NCBI GenBank assembly: GCA_002427605.1
Contig: DIRT01000005.1
Location: 1 to 23,654 of the forward strand
From: Bacteroidales bacterium UBA5429
GTDB taxonomy: Bacteria; Bacteroidota; Bacteroidia; Bacteroidales; WCHB1-69
Length of the DNA stretch: 23,654 nucleotides
Direction of reading: 5' to 3'
Shown: positions 1 to 7,664 of the stretch, piece after piece
Layout of the letters: each line of letters starts with the position of its first letter
Numbering within the stretch: the first letter of the stretch is position 1
Made by a program: the position numbers and the translations under genes
Notes under the pieces: model-generated
What the model was told of the DNA's origin: nothing
Database searches by the model: none
The model's input: only the letters and a program-made list of their open reading frames with translations

Positions 1-36
1 ATTTGGATTTGAACCCGCAAATATTTCATTTTTTCG

Positions 37-66
37 AATAATCCCGCCGCATGCGGCGGGATTATT
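37..66. terminator. Perfect 30-bp GC-centred palindrome, probable terminator stem
   Basis: The left half AATAATCCCGCCGCA is followed immediately by its exact reverse complement. The ten central base pairs on each side are almost all G:C in an otherwise A+T-rich region. In RNA it would fold into a strong hairpin on either strand, with a T-rich flank on the plus side (ATTATTATTT). The simplest reading is a bidirectional intrinsic terminator for a gene beyond the left edge or for the nucleoside kinase transcript arriving from the right. A protein-binding palindrome is the alternative. Confidence 0.5.
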
Positions 67-201
67 ATTTGCCCACCTTTATAACTTTCTGAATTGAATT
101 TTTCCACGACAAAGATATACAAAGTTTTAATATACCGAGTGGGGCTAAATTTTTTATTTGTACGATGATTTTCCTGCCCCCCAATTATTTAAAATGCCAA
201 A

Positions 202-257
202 TAAGAAGTAAGAAGTAAGAAGTAAGAAATCTGAAATCTGAAATCTGAAATCCGAAT
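202..257. repeat. Compound 7-bp tandem array, eight units
   Basis: Eight heptamers lie in unbroken register: TAAGAAG three times, TAAGAAA, TCTGAAA three times, then TCCGAAT. The fourth unit is the transition between the two types, so the array looks like one repeat that diverged and expanded twice. It lies just downstream of the stop codon of the minus-strand nucleoside kinase. The rest of the first 283 bases has no gene that I can see; a TATCTTTG box on the minus strand (117-110) could serve a gene beyond the left edge. Confidence 0.85.
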
Positions 258-283
258 TTTTCCTTTTTCACTTCAACCGTTGT

Positions 284-1945
284 TTAGTAATGAAATTTGC
301 TTCCTCCCACAAACTCTCTCAAAATCGATGTTCCGGGGATATCTTCTTCAGGGATGGGTGTAAAATAGGAGAGAAACTTGAGTAAACGAGCTGCTTCTGC
401 ATACTCAGGAGCAACTTCGGGAACTTCCATCAGAATCGGTAAAGCGTAAGGTTTTAAGACTCCCAACTCATAAATAAGCGAAGTGTTAAACATCATATCC
501 GCCTCTTCCTGGTATGGGAAAATATTTCTTTCTTCACCCCTGCGGACACTTGCCCATCGTTTGATCGTTTCTCTGGCACTGTAACCACGGTAATTGTAAT
601 CGCGGATAATTCTGCGAATCAATCGGTTATCTGTGGTTGGAATGGGGTTCATTTTATCAATCGAAAGTGAGGTCAGAGCAGAAACAAAGATTTTGTACTT
701 CATGGAATCATCAATCGATTGGGTCAATTTAGGATTTAAGCAGTGAATTCCTTCAATGATCATGATGGAGTTCTCTTGCAGTTGAATAGTGTCCCCATGC
801 CACTCTTTACTTCCTGTACTGAAGTTAAATCGAGGAATCTCTACCTCTTCACCTTGAAGCAAACGTACCAAAGTTTTGTTAAAAAGGGGTAGGTCAATCG
901 CTTCCAATGCTTCAAAATCGTAATGACCCTTTTCATCCAGAGGCGTTTCAGCACGTTCTACAAAGAAGTCATCTACAGATATTTGAACGGGATGGTACCC
1001 CAATACGCTGAGTTGTACAGATAAACGGCGGCACGAGGTGGTTTTTCCGGAACTGGATGGACCACTGATCAGTACCATTTTTTTTCCGAGTCTTTGGATT
1101 TCATCTGCCGTATTAGCCCAAATCTTTTCATGCAGAGCCTCGGTGGTTAATATCAGGTTCCCAATTCCTTTATTGGCTACTACTCGATTGAGGTCACTGA
1201 TGTATGGCACCCCAATCTTCTTTCCCCAACTTTTGAATTGTTTATATACCGAGAATAGTTTAGGCATCTCACGTGTTCTGGCGATGCTCTTTCCATCTTT
1301 AGGAGAAGGGAGTTTTAATAGTACTCCGTTTTCATAGGGTTCCAGTCGAAATATGGTAAGAAAACCTGTAGAGGGCAGGAGGTGATCGTAGTAATAGTTG
1401 ATGGTATCATCCAGGTGATATATGCTGGTATAAAACTTGTTTCTGTCAACAAAAATCTCATTTTCATTCGTGTCACCATTCTGTTTCAATTTGAGATCAG
1501 AAAATGCTTTTTCTGAAAGAATTCTTTTACGAATAAAAGGTAGATCTGCATCAATAATCTCCTGCATTCTTGCCTGAATATTCTCTACAACAGATTGATT
1601 TACAGAGAAATCACTATTTTCCAATTCGCAATATTTTCCACCCGAAATAGAGTGTAAAATATTTAAAGTAACGGTAGGGTAGAGGTCGCGAACTGCCTTA
1701 TAGAGAACAAAGTAAAGGGAACGCGTGTACATGTTGATACCGTAGCTACTTCGGATATCAAAGAATTGAACGGTACAAGGTTTATGGACACGATAGCTCA
1801 GTGCTTTGATGTTGTTATTCACCAATCCTCCCAAATAAGGGAACTCTTGCTCAATATTGTGTTGTTTGATGATTTCAGCCAATGTAGCTCCGTAAGGAAC
1901 GGTTAGAAACTGTTTAGTGTTTCTGCAAAATAAGTCAATGGTCAT
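284..1945 (-). CDS. Nucleoside kinase with N-terminal TGS-like domain and uridine kinase/phosphoribulokinase-type P-loop domain
   Basis: Predicted cytoplasmic kinase phosphorylating a nucleoside, probably uridine/cytidine-like, using ATP or GTP. From Met at 1945 the protein has 553 residues. The first ~60 residues resemble a TGS domain. A ThrRS-like second domain with an HHxxH-type region is expected in this family around residues 60-230. A clear P-loop GPSSSGKT sits at residues 295-302, followed by the kinase fold (DDFF, EGIH and RRIIRDY motifs typical of uridine kinases). An upstream in-frame ATG at 2005 would add 20 residues and overlap the end of uvrC. I prefer 1945 because the TGS domain begins there and a TATCTTTG box lies at 1978-1971. 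It follows uvrC by 49 bp on the same strand. The family is widespread in Bacteroidota, but the exact substrate cannot be read from the sequence. Confidence 0.85.
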   Translation of the reverse strand: MTIDLFCRNTKQFLTVPYGATLAEIIKQHNIEQEFPYLGGLVNNNIKALSYRVHKPCTVQFFDIRSSYGINMYTRSLYFVLYKAVRDLYPTVTLNILHSISGGKYCELENSDFSVNQSVVENIQARMQEIIDADLPFIRKRILSEKAFSDLKLKQNGDTNENEIFVDRNKFYTSIYHLDDTINYYYDHLLPSTGFLTIFRLEPYENGVLLKLPSPKDGKSIARTREMPKLFSVYKQFKSWGKKIGVPYISDLNRVVANKGIGNLILTTEALHEKIWANTADEIQRLGKKMVLISGPSSSGKTTSCRRLSVQLSVLGYHPVQISVDDFFVERAETPLDEKGHYDFEALEAIDLPLFNKTLVRLLQGEEVEIPRFNFSTGSKEWHGDTIQLQENSIMIIEGIHCLNPKLTQSIDDSMKYKIFVSALTSLSIDKMNPIPTTDNRLIRRIIRDYNYRGYSARETIKRWASVRRGEERNIFPYQEEADMMFNTSLIYELGVLKPYALPILMEVPEVAPEYAEAARLLKFLSYFTPIPEEDIPGTSILREFVGGSKFHY

Positions 1946-1970
1946 GTTTAATTGTGTTTTTTTAAGATGG

Positions 1971-1978
1971 CAAAGATA
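1971..1978 (-). promoter_or_regulatory. Candidate -7 promoter box for the nucleoside kinase
   Basis: TATCTTTG on the minus strand matches the Bacteroidota -7 consensus TAnnTTTG and ends about 25 bases before the ATG at 1945. I find no TTG at the expected -33 distance, so the promoter is incomplete. It still argues for the downstream start codon, because transcription from here would exclude the ATG at 2005. Confidence 0.45.
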
Positions 1979-1994
1979 CTGAAAATTAGGATGT

Positions 1995-3800
1995 TTACTC
2001 TGCATTGTTTTTGTTTTCGAAATATTTTTTTAGAATTAAAGATTTGGAAGGACCAATCTGTTCCACCCACTCCTCCCATGGCGCATTGGCAATCCTTTTC
2101 ATACTCTTAAAATGAGTGAGCAGTTTTTCTTTAGTCTTGGGTCCAATACCGGGAATTTGATCCAGTTCGGAACCAATACTCTTTTTGGCTCTGCGCTTGC
2201 GATGGTGAGTAATAGCAAAGCGGTGCACTTCATCCCGGATTTGCTGGATCAATCGTTGTGTTTCCGATTTCTTGTTGATGTATAAGGGAATCGATTCCCC
2301 TACGCGATAGATCTCTTCCAGACGCTCAGCAATGGCAATCAACATTACTTTTTGATCTATCCCGAGTTCTTGTAGTACTTCTTGTGCAGCATGAAGCTGT
2401 CCTTTTCCACCATCAATGATGATGAGGTCAGGAAGGGGCAATTGCTCTTCCAATACTCGTTTATAGCGTCGCTCAATCACCTCTTTCATAGTGGCAAAAT
2501 CATCCGCACCTTCCACACTTTTGATCAAAAAGTGACGGTATTCCTTTTTTGCAGGCTTCCCGTTAATGAAGCAAACCATTGCGGATACCGGCTCGGCACC
2601 TCCGGTGTTGGAGTTGTCGAAACACTCAATTCGTATAGGTGGATTGCTCATTCCCAAATCTTTACGGACTGTTTCCAGAATTCGCTTTTGGTTTTTTTCA
2701 GGATCAATTAAAGCCGCTTTTTTCTTTTGCTCTAAAATGTAGAACTTTAGATTTTTCTCACTCAGTTCCAACAATTTTTTCTTGTCTCCTCTTTGAGGTA
2801 CGGTGAATTTGAACTGATCCGTTTCAATCAGGGGATCAAAGGGAAGGATGATTTCCGGAGAGAGTTGTCCGCTCCGCTTCTCAACTTCTACAATCCCCAT
2901 CAGGAGCAGCTCTTCAACGCTGTTGTCAATCGCTTTGTGATATTCCAATGTGTAGCTGTGAACAATCGATCCCTCCACAATTCTCATAAAGTTGATATAA
3001 GCCAACTCCTCCTCTTTGTGGATAGTGAACACGTCACAATCTGTGATGTTGGGATTGACCACTACAGATTTGCCGATGTAGGTCTCCAATATTTCAATTC
3101 TTTCCTTTATAGCCTGTGCTTTTTCAAATTCCCACGCCTCGGCAAACTGCATCATCTCTTCTTTGAGCAACTTGATAACAGCATGATTTTTCCCTTTTAT
3201 GATCGCTATGGCTTTATCGATATTTTCCTGATACTCCTCCTCGCTGATCAGTCCGGCACAAGGTGCCGCGCATCGTTTAATGTGGTATTGCAAGCAAGGA
3301 CGCGAGTTTTTGGAAAGCATTTTACAACTTCTGAAAGGAAACACTTCAAAAAGTGTATCCAGTAGGGTGTGCATATATCTGATAGAAGGGTAGGGACCAA
3401 AGATTAAATTGTTGTTCCAGTCCGGTTCCCGGGTGTAATAGATTCGTGGAAACGGCTCTTTTGAAATCGCAATCCAGGGGTAGGTCTTGTCATCCTTGAG
3501 CATTACATTGTACCGTGGACGATGCTCTTTGATCATGGAGTTTTCAAGTAAAAGTGCCTCCCATTCATTGTCCACGATAATTGTTTTGATATCAGCAATT
3601 CGGGTTACCAACACCTTTAATTTGCCGGTATTGTGTACCTTGGTAAAGTAGGAACTGACCCGTTTTTTGAGATTTTTAGCTTTTCCGATATAGATAATCC
3701 TTCCCTGCTCATCCAAAAAGCGATACACGCCCGGTTTGGATGGTAGTGTTTTGAGTAATAGACTCAATTCTGTCCAGAATGGATTTTTGTGTTTCATCAT
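1995..3800 (-). CDS. uvrC: UvrABC excinuclease subunit C
   Basis: Nucleotide-excision-repair nuclease that makes the two incisions around a lesion once UvrB is loaded; it acts on DNA in the cytoplasm. The 601 residues match the usual length. The N-terminal GIY-YIG nuclease shows G24-V-Y26, Y37-I-G39 and Arg47. Four cysteines near residues 150-185 (pattern C-x9-C-x7-C-x3-C, ending RCAAPC) match the conserved cysteine cluster of UvrC. A UVR (UvrB-interacting) helix pair follows near 205-240. The RNase H-like C-terminal nuclease half contains ECFDNSN and IIDGGKGQ, and the tail ends in a helix-hairpin-helix (IPGIGPKTKEKLL). It starts with two ATGs in a row. It is divergent from the peptidase gene at 3918 and upstream of the nucleoside kinase. 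Confidence 0.97.
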   Translation of the reverse strand: MMKHKNPFWTELSLLLKTLPSKPGVYRFLDEQGRIIYIGKAKNLKKRVSSYFTKVHNTGKLKVLVTRIADIKTIIVDNEWEALLLENSMIKEHRPRYNVMLKDDKTYPWIAISKEPFPRIYYTREPDWNNNLIFGPYPSIRYMHTLLDTLFEVFPFRSCKMLSKNSRPCLQYHIKRCAAPCAGLISEEEYQENIDKAIAIIKGKNHAVIKLLKEEMMQFAEAWEFEKAQAIKERIEILETYIGKSVVVNPNITDCDVFTIHKEEELAYINFMRIVEGSIVHSYTLEYHKAIDNSVEELLLMGIVEVEKRSGQLSPEIILPFDPLIETDQFKFTVPQRGDKKKLLELSEKNLKFYILEQKKKAALIDPEKNQKRILETVRKDLGMSNPPIRIECFDNSNTGGAEPVSAMVCFINGKPAKKEYRHFLIKSVEGADDFATMKEVIERRYKRVLEEQLPLPDLIIIDGGKGQLHAAQEVLQELGIDQKVMLIAIAERLEEIYRVGESIPLYINKKSETQRLIQQIRDEVHRFAITHHRKRRAKKSIGSELDQIPGIGPKTKEKLLTHFKSMKRIANAPWEEWVEQIGPSKSLILKKYFENKNNAE

Positions 3801-3801
3801 G

Positions 3802-3809
3802 CAAAATTA
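3802..3809 (-). promoter_or_regulatory. Candidate -7 box abutting the uvrC start codon
   Basis: TAATTTTG on the minus strand ends one base before the first uvrC ATG. If used, transcription would begin at or near the start codon and give an almost leaderless mRNA. A second match, TATGTTTG at 3883-3876, would give a leader of about 70 bases containing the poly-G motif at 3844-3849. Neither has a convincing -33 TTG. Confidence 0.3.
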
Positions 3810-3835
3810 CAATTAAATTTGAGATGAAAGGAAAG

Positions 3836-3873
3836 GTGTCCTTCCCCCCTTTTTTTTAATATTCATAAAGATA
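3836..3873 (-). repeat. Intergenic poly-A/poly-G motif, copy C
   Basis: Read on the minus strand, CTTTATGAATATT is followed by eight A, six G and then AAGGACAC. The order of elements and several flanking bases match copies at 9805-9841 and 20363-20400 on the plus strand. It lies in the divergent gap between uvrC and the dipeptidyl peptidase gene. Confidence 0.5.
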
Positions 3874-3889
3874 TACAAACATAATTTCG

Positions 3890-3897
3890 TATTTTTG
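3890..3897 (+). promoter_or_regulatory. Candidate -7 promoter box of the dipeptidyl peptidase gene
   Basis: TATTTTTG matches TAnnTTTG and ends 20 bases before the ATG at 3918. No TTG is visible at the usual -33 position. Confidence 0.45.
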
Positions 3898-3917
3898 CAG
3901 ATTAAAAGTGAAAGAAG

Positions 3918-6104
3918 ATGAAAAAGTTGACAGTAATACTCTTTATTTTTGCAATTTTTGCAGGTTGGACACAAGCTCAAACTCAACAGATTACACTCGA
4001 GGATATATGGGAGAAAGGGACTTTTAGACCCGATTATGTCCCCGGATTTCAATCTATGCCGCTCTCTGATTGCTATACCGTAGTTTCCAGATCGGGAATC
4101 GACAAACACCTCTTTGCAACCGGAGAGTTGATGGAAACGCTCATGAAAAGTACCCGATTGACTGAGTTAACTGAAGGTCGGATCAATATTCGCACTGTGG
4201 ATGAGTACTCTTTTGATGCACAGGAGAAAAAGATTTTGTTGGCAATAGAGCAAGAGGTGATTTACAGAAGAAGTTCAAAAGCATTCTATTATGTATATGA
4301 TATTCAAAAAGATACGCTGATTTCCGTGGCGGATACCCAATTGGGAAAACAATCCTTTGCAACTTTTTCACCACAAGGGGATAAAGTGGCATTTGTTAGA
4401 GATAATAATCTGTTTATCAGCGATTTGAATACAGGAGAAGAAACTCAAATCACAACTGATGGAAAGTACAATCATATCATCAATGGGATGGCTGACTGGG
4501 TTTATGAAGAGGAACTCTCTTTGGCACAGGCGTTTGCATGGTCTCCTGATGGTTCTAAAATTGCCTATTATCGTTTCGATGAATCGGAAGTAAAACAGTT
4601 TTCGATGACTTTATGGGGAGAACTTTATCCTGAAGAGTACACTTACAAGTATCCCAAACCGGGAGAAGCAAACTCTAAAATCTCTCTTTTTTATTACGAT
4701 TTGAACACTCAAAAATCGTACGACTTGGGCTTTGATCCCAATGAAGATTGTTATTACCCACGAATTTTCTGGAGCGCAGTTCCCAACCAGTTGATTGTGA
4801 TGAAGCTGAATCGCAAGCAAACAGAGATGCAAATTTTTGCTATCGACTTACCTCAATTGGCAAAGAAAGTGATCTACAATGAGAACTTATCCGTTTGGAT
4901 CGATATTCCTGAAGAGGTACTTTTCTTACAAGACGGAAAAAGATTTCTCTTTACTTCAGAAAGAGAGGGATACAATCACATCTATATTTCGGACTACAAT
5001 CAAAAACTGACACCCGTAACTACCGGAGAGTGGGAGGTGGCTGAAATTCTATACATTGATCAAAAAGAACAAAAGATCTATTATCTTTCCAATGAGTCGG
5101 GGATCCATAATCGTGATCTCTATGTAATCGGTTTTAACGGCAAGAAAAAACAGTTGCTTTCTTCCGGAAATGGTTGGTCAACTGCTGAGTTTAGTACTAC
5201 CGGTTCTTTTTATAAACTTTCCACTTCCGATCTTAACACTCCGCCTGTTCATGCAATTTATGACAAAAAAGGAAAACAATTGAGAGTTTTGGCAGATAAT
5301 GGAAGTTTGAAAAACAAGATGAAAGAGTATGGTTTCTCCCAAAAAGAGATGATCAACTTTCAAACTGCAGAGGGAACAACTTTGTATGGTTGGATGCTCA
5401 AACCGCTTGATTTTGATGCCAATAAAAAATATCCTGTGTTGATTTATTGCTACGGTGGTCCCGGTTCGCAAGAGGTGATGAACGGAATGCGCAGGATGAA
5501 TGATGATTTCTGGTATCAAATGTTGGCTCAGAAAGGATATATCGTGGTTTGTGTGGATGGAAGAGGAACCGGAGCACGCGGTGCGGACTTCAAAAAGCAG
5601 GTCTATTTGAATATGGGCAAAATGGAAGCGGAAGATCAGATCAACGTTGCAAAATATTTACAGAGTTTACCTTATGTAGATGCGCAAAGAATTGGTATTT
5701 GGGGATGGAGTTTTGGCGGTTATCTGTCAACTCTCGCCATGATGAAAGGAGAGGGAATCTTCAAGGCTGTAATCGCTGTAGCACCGGTAACAAACTGGCG
5801 CTATTACGATAATATATACACAGAACGTTTCTTAACTACTCCGGAAGAAAATCCCAAAGGATATGATGATAATTCCCCCATTTTCTTCGCCGATCAAGCC
5901 TCAGGAAATTACTTGTTAATTCATGGCACCGCCGATGATAATGTTCATTTCCAAAATGCGATCGAGTTGGTCATGGCACTCAACGAGGCAGGCTTCCAAT
6001 ATGAACAATTCTTCTATCCAAATAAAAATCACTTCATCTACGGTGGAAACACCAGGTTACATCTCTACAAAAAGATGACCGATTTTATTTTGAAGAACTT
6101 ATAA
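3918..6104 (+). CDS. Exported S9B serine peptidase, dipeptidyl peptidase IV type
   Basis: Predicted periplasmic or surface exopeptidase removing X-Pro or X-Ala dipeptides from N-termini, useful in peptide scavenging. The 728 residues start with a Sec signal peptide (MKKLTVILFIFAIFAGW, cleavage near AQA-Q). Residues ~50-480 form the beta-propeller (DPPIV N-terminal region), including W194-V-Y-E197-E198-E199. That position and context match the paired glutamates which bind the substrate amino group in DPP IV. The C-terminal alpha/beta hydrolase carries the triad Ser598 in GWSFGGY, Asp673 in HGTADDN and His705 in NKNHF. All catalytic residues are present, so it should be active. It is transcribed alone, divergent from uvrC and convergent with the accessory cassette. 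Other S9B family members (prolyl tripeptidyl peptidase) are possible; the double-Glu motif does not settle the exact specificity. Confidence 0.93.
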   Translation: MKKLTVILFIFAIFAGWTQAQTQQITLEDIWEKGTFRPDYVPGFQSMPLSDCYTVVSRSGIDKHLFATGELMETLMKSTRLTELTEGRINIRTVDEYSFDAQEKKILLAIEQEVIYRRSSKAFYYVYDIQKDTLISVADTQLGKQSFATFSPQGDKVAFVRDNNLFISDLNTGEETQITTDGKYNHIINGMADWVYEEELSLAQAFAWSPDGSKIAYYRFDESEVKQFSMTLWGELYPEEYTYKYPKPGEANSKISLFYYDLNTQKSYDLGFDPNEDCYYPRIFWSAVPNQLIVMKLNRKQTEMQIFAIDLPQLAKKVIYNENLSVWIDIPEEVLFLQDGKRFLFTSEREGYNHIYISDYNQKLTPVTTGEWEVAEILYIDQKEQKIYYLSNESGIHNRDLYVIGFNGKKKQLLSSGNGWSTAEFSTTGSFYKLSTSDLNTPPVHAIYDKKGKQLRVLADNGSLKNKMKEYGFSQKEMINFQTAEGTTLYGWMLKPLDFDANKKYPVLIYCYGGPGSQEVMNGMRRMNDDFWYQMLAQKGYIVVCVDGRGTGARGADFKKQVYLNMGKMEAEDQINVAKYLQSLPYVDAQRIGIWGWSFGGYLSTLAMMKGEGIFKAVIAVAPVTNWRYYDNIYTERFLTTPEENPKGYDDNSPIFFADQASGNYLLIHGTADDNVHFQNAIELVMALNEAGFQYEQFFYPNKNHFIYGGNTRLHLYKKMTDFILKNL

Positions 6105-6109
6105 TTGAA

Positions 6110-6131
6110 AAGGGACTTGAAAAAGCCCCTT
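6110..6131 (+). terminator. Hairpin after the dipeptidyl peptidase gene
   Basis: AAGGGACTT and AAGCCCCTT pair over nine positions with one A-C mismatch, closing a GAAA tetraloop, six bases after the stop codon. The downstream U-tract is poor (GGTTTAATT), so this is a probable but weak intrinsic terminator. Confidence 0.5.
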
Positions 6132-6171
6132 GGTTTAATTATTTATGACTATCACAAACTATCTGTCACGG

Positions 6172-6212
6172 TTACTGTCTGTCTCAGGATTATTAAAGGG
6201 AATTGACAGTAA
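6172..6212. repeat. 8-bp inverted repeat between convergent genes
   Basis: TTACTGTC (6172-6179) and GACAGTAA (6205-6212) are perfect inverted copies 25 bases apart, just after the end of the minus-strand cassette. They may form the cassette's terminator stem or mark its boundary, since the right arm overlaps the direct repeat described for 6200-6215. Confidence 0.4.
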
Positions 6213-6215
6213 GAA
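6200..6215 (+). repeat. Left copy of imperfect direct repeat flanking the accessory cassette
   Basis: GAATTGACAGTAAGAA here recurs as GAATTGATTTACAGTAAGAA at 7665-7684. The copies are identical apart from a four-base insertion, and they bracket the three-gene cassette on both sides. A chance match in A+T-rich DNA cannot be excluded. Confidence 0.4.
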
Positions 6216-6220
6216 GAATT

Positions 6221-6556
6221 TTACTTTGATTTCTGATCACTTGTCTCTTGACTTTTTTTATCTTTTCTGAAAAATTGATAAAAGAATAATAAAACGAACA
6301 AAAGAAGTTGAAATATGATAGCCCAATTAGAAAACATTTCTTTTAAGGTATCAGAAACACCGGTTAAATTGCCATAAAGACTTAAACTGTAGTAAATAGA
6401 TAAACAAGCAATAAAAACAATCAGAGCAAAGAATACTATTGTACTAATAAGTCTCCTTTTCTTAACGGATTCATTTAGTGGTTTTCTTAAAATTAAATTC
6501 AGTCCAATGGCAACAATTGGTGCTAATATAATTGGAATAATAATCCAGGTTGGCAT
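6221..6556 (-). CDS. Small three-helix membrane protein of unknown function
   Basis: I do not recognise the family. The 111 residues contain three hydrophobic stretches long enough to span the membrane: about 3-23 (IIIPIILAPIVAIGL), 37-58 (STIVFFALIVFIACL) and 76-97 (WAIIFQLLLFVLLFF). A highly charged, Lys/Ser/Gln-rich tail ends in QKSK. It starts six bases after the stop of the interrupted membrane gene, and about 220 bases after the glycine-rich lipoprotein. The three read as one operon. Base composition is more A+T rich than the housekeeping genes on either side. One inference from context is an immunity or accessory protein for the lipoprotein; nothing in the sequence proves it. Confidence 0.65.
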   Translation of the reverse strand: MPTWIIIPIILAPIVAIGLNLILRKPLNESVKKRRLISTIVFFALIVFIACLSIYYSLSLYGNLTGVSDTLKEMFSNWAIIFQLLLFVLLFFYQFFRKDKKSQETSDQKSK

Positions 6557-6562
6557 AACTTA

Positions 6563-6775
6563 TTAATTGTTCTTTTTGGGTTTGAAAATAATTAAATAGG
6601 TAGGGTATAACAGTGCAAAAAGTGATATTCACAACGCCATTGTTTTTTCAACTGATGAAAATGATCCGTTTGGAACATCTTTAAATCCAAAATACGAAAT
6701 TGCTCCGAAATAGGCAAAAACTCCAATGAAATAAATGACAATAATCAAAATAATTGAAATTAATTTTCTTTTCAT
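6563..6775 (-). pseudogene. Small two-helix membrane protein gene interrupted by in-frame TGA
   Basis: The ATG at 6775 opens a frame of 48 codons starting MKRKLISIILIIVIYFIGVF. It stops at TGA (6631-6629) and then continues in the same frame for 21 more codons, ISLFALLYPTYLIIFKPKKNN, to TAA at 6565-6563. The downstream part is a second membrane helix followed by a Lys-rich end. This is what intact coding sequence looks like, so the TGA probably replaces a codon such as TGG (Trp). Spacing supports one 70-residue gene: four bases from the upstream lipoprotein stop and six bases to the next ATG. A nonsense mutation, a sequencing error, or a genuinely short 48-residue product are the alternatives. 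The function is unknown. Confidence 0.5.
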
Positions 6776-6779
6776 ACTT

Positions 6780-7289
6780 TTAACCCCTATAATATGTTAA
6801 AAAAGCTTGAACTCCAGAGGAAATTACTGATTCTCCAAAAGTGACATATAAAGCAGCCCATCCTGCTGGGCCTGAAATTATACCGGCAACAGCTATTGTA
6901 ACTGCAACTCCAAGCATTCCAATTCCTCCAGAAATACCATCTGCTACTAGAGCTTCACCAACAACTTTTTTTAGCGATGGTTTTGGACGAGCTTCTTTTT
7001 CTGAATTCCAATAATTTTTTTCAATTTTTTGTAATACACTATAACCAATGCCCGAACCCCCTAAGTTTTCAGGAGCCCAAAATAGAGCTGAATGTTTCAT
7101 TGTGGATGTAACTGTTAATAAAATATCAATTTCTGATCCAATTAATTCAGATTTTATATTATTTTCAATCTGCTGATTTTGAGAATTTGTTGTAAAATTG
7201 TCTACATTATTCTCTTGTTTTTGACAACCTGCAAAAACAAGAATTAAAACTACTATTAAAAGTTGTGTTTTTGAAATTATTTTTTTCAT
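6780..7289 (-). CDS. Lipoprotein with glycine-rich hydrophobic C-terminal domain, unknown function
   Basis: No named family recognised. The 169 residues begin with a lipoprotein signal (hydrophobic 9-19, lipobox VFAGC, Cys22). A polar Asn/Gln-rich linker follows (23-47), then a soluble segment (48-108). Residues 111-163 form a glycine-spaced hydrophobic region: ADGISGGIGMLGVAV, then AGIISGPAGWAAL. This glycine-zipper style suits helix packing in membranes and is reminiscent of bacteriocins and other pore-forming peptides. A positively charged stretch (KEARPKPSLKK) precedes it. It is the first gene of a three-gene minus-strand unit with two small membrane proteins. It could be a secreted antagonist, an envelope structural protein, or an uncharacterised surface lipoprotein. 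The lipobox is the secure part; a toxin role is inference only. Confidence 0.7.
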   Translation of the reverse strand: MKKIISKTQLLIVVLILVFAGCQKQENNVDNFTTNSQNQQIENNIKSELIGSEIDILLTVTSTMKHSALFWAPENLGGSGIGYSVLQKIEKNYWNSEKEARPKPSLKKVVGEALVADGISGGIGMLGVAVTIAVAGIISGPAGWAALYVTFGESVISSGVQAFLTYYRG

Positions 7290-7612
7290 ATTTTAATTCT
7301 ATTTATGTTGTTTAATTTATTTTTTTCCTTGTGATATCGTCTGTGTTTTTCAACAGACTGAAATTCATGTAAATGGGATTAAATAATATCATTCATAAAT
7401 ATTGTCTTTTCGTTTACATCTAAAATCCTTTTCTAAAAATGTAATTGAAATTAAAGTAAAAATACTTTTATGTAATGTGCATATACATACAAACAAACAT
7501 ACATACACGTAATTTTTTGAGCTAAACTTTGAAAGATTGTTTTAATGATCATCAATTGAATTTGGTTTTACTTTTTACTTTTCTCACCCCAATTATTTTG
7601 CAAATATAATAA

Positions 7613-7645
7613 AAAATGGAATAAAATCATTAAAATGGAATAAAA
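7613..7645. repeat. Two 14-bp direct repeats 19 bp apart
   Basis: AAAATGGAATAAAA occurs at 7613-7626 and again at 7632-7645, separated by five bases. A spacing near two helical turns would put both copies on the same face of DNA, as for a dimeric regulator. It lies immediately upstream (minus-strand sense) of the TATATTTG box at 7608-7601. Confidence 0.5.
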
Positions 7646-7664
7646 CATTAAATGAAATTGTAAA

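Noticed and set aside
4..19. A TTCAAAT element on the minus strand resembling a tRNA T-loop
   Set aside because: The flanking bases do not form the 5-bp T-stem (GCGGG against CCAAA) and the sequence on its 5' side is the GC palindrome rather than a tRNA body.
1946..2005. The 20-residue N-terminal extension of the nucleoside kinase from the ATG at 2005
   Set aside because: It overlaps uvrC, precedes the natural TGS-domain start and contains the probable -7 box, so it is more likely untranslated.
2793..3365. A 190-codon open frame on the plus strand
   Set aside because: It lies wholly inside uvrC on the opposite strand, has no recognisable domain or promoter, and uvrC is unambiguous.
7480..7509. 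ACAT/AAAC simple-sequence patch as a functional repeat
   Set aside because: The units are irregular and short, and look like ordinary low-complexity A+T-rich spacer.
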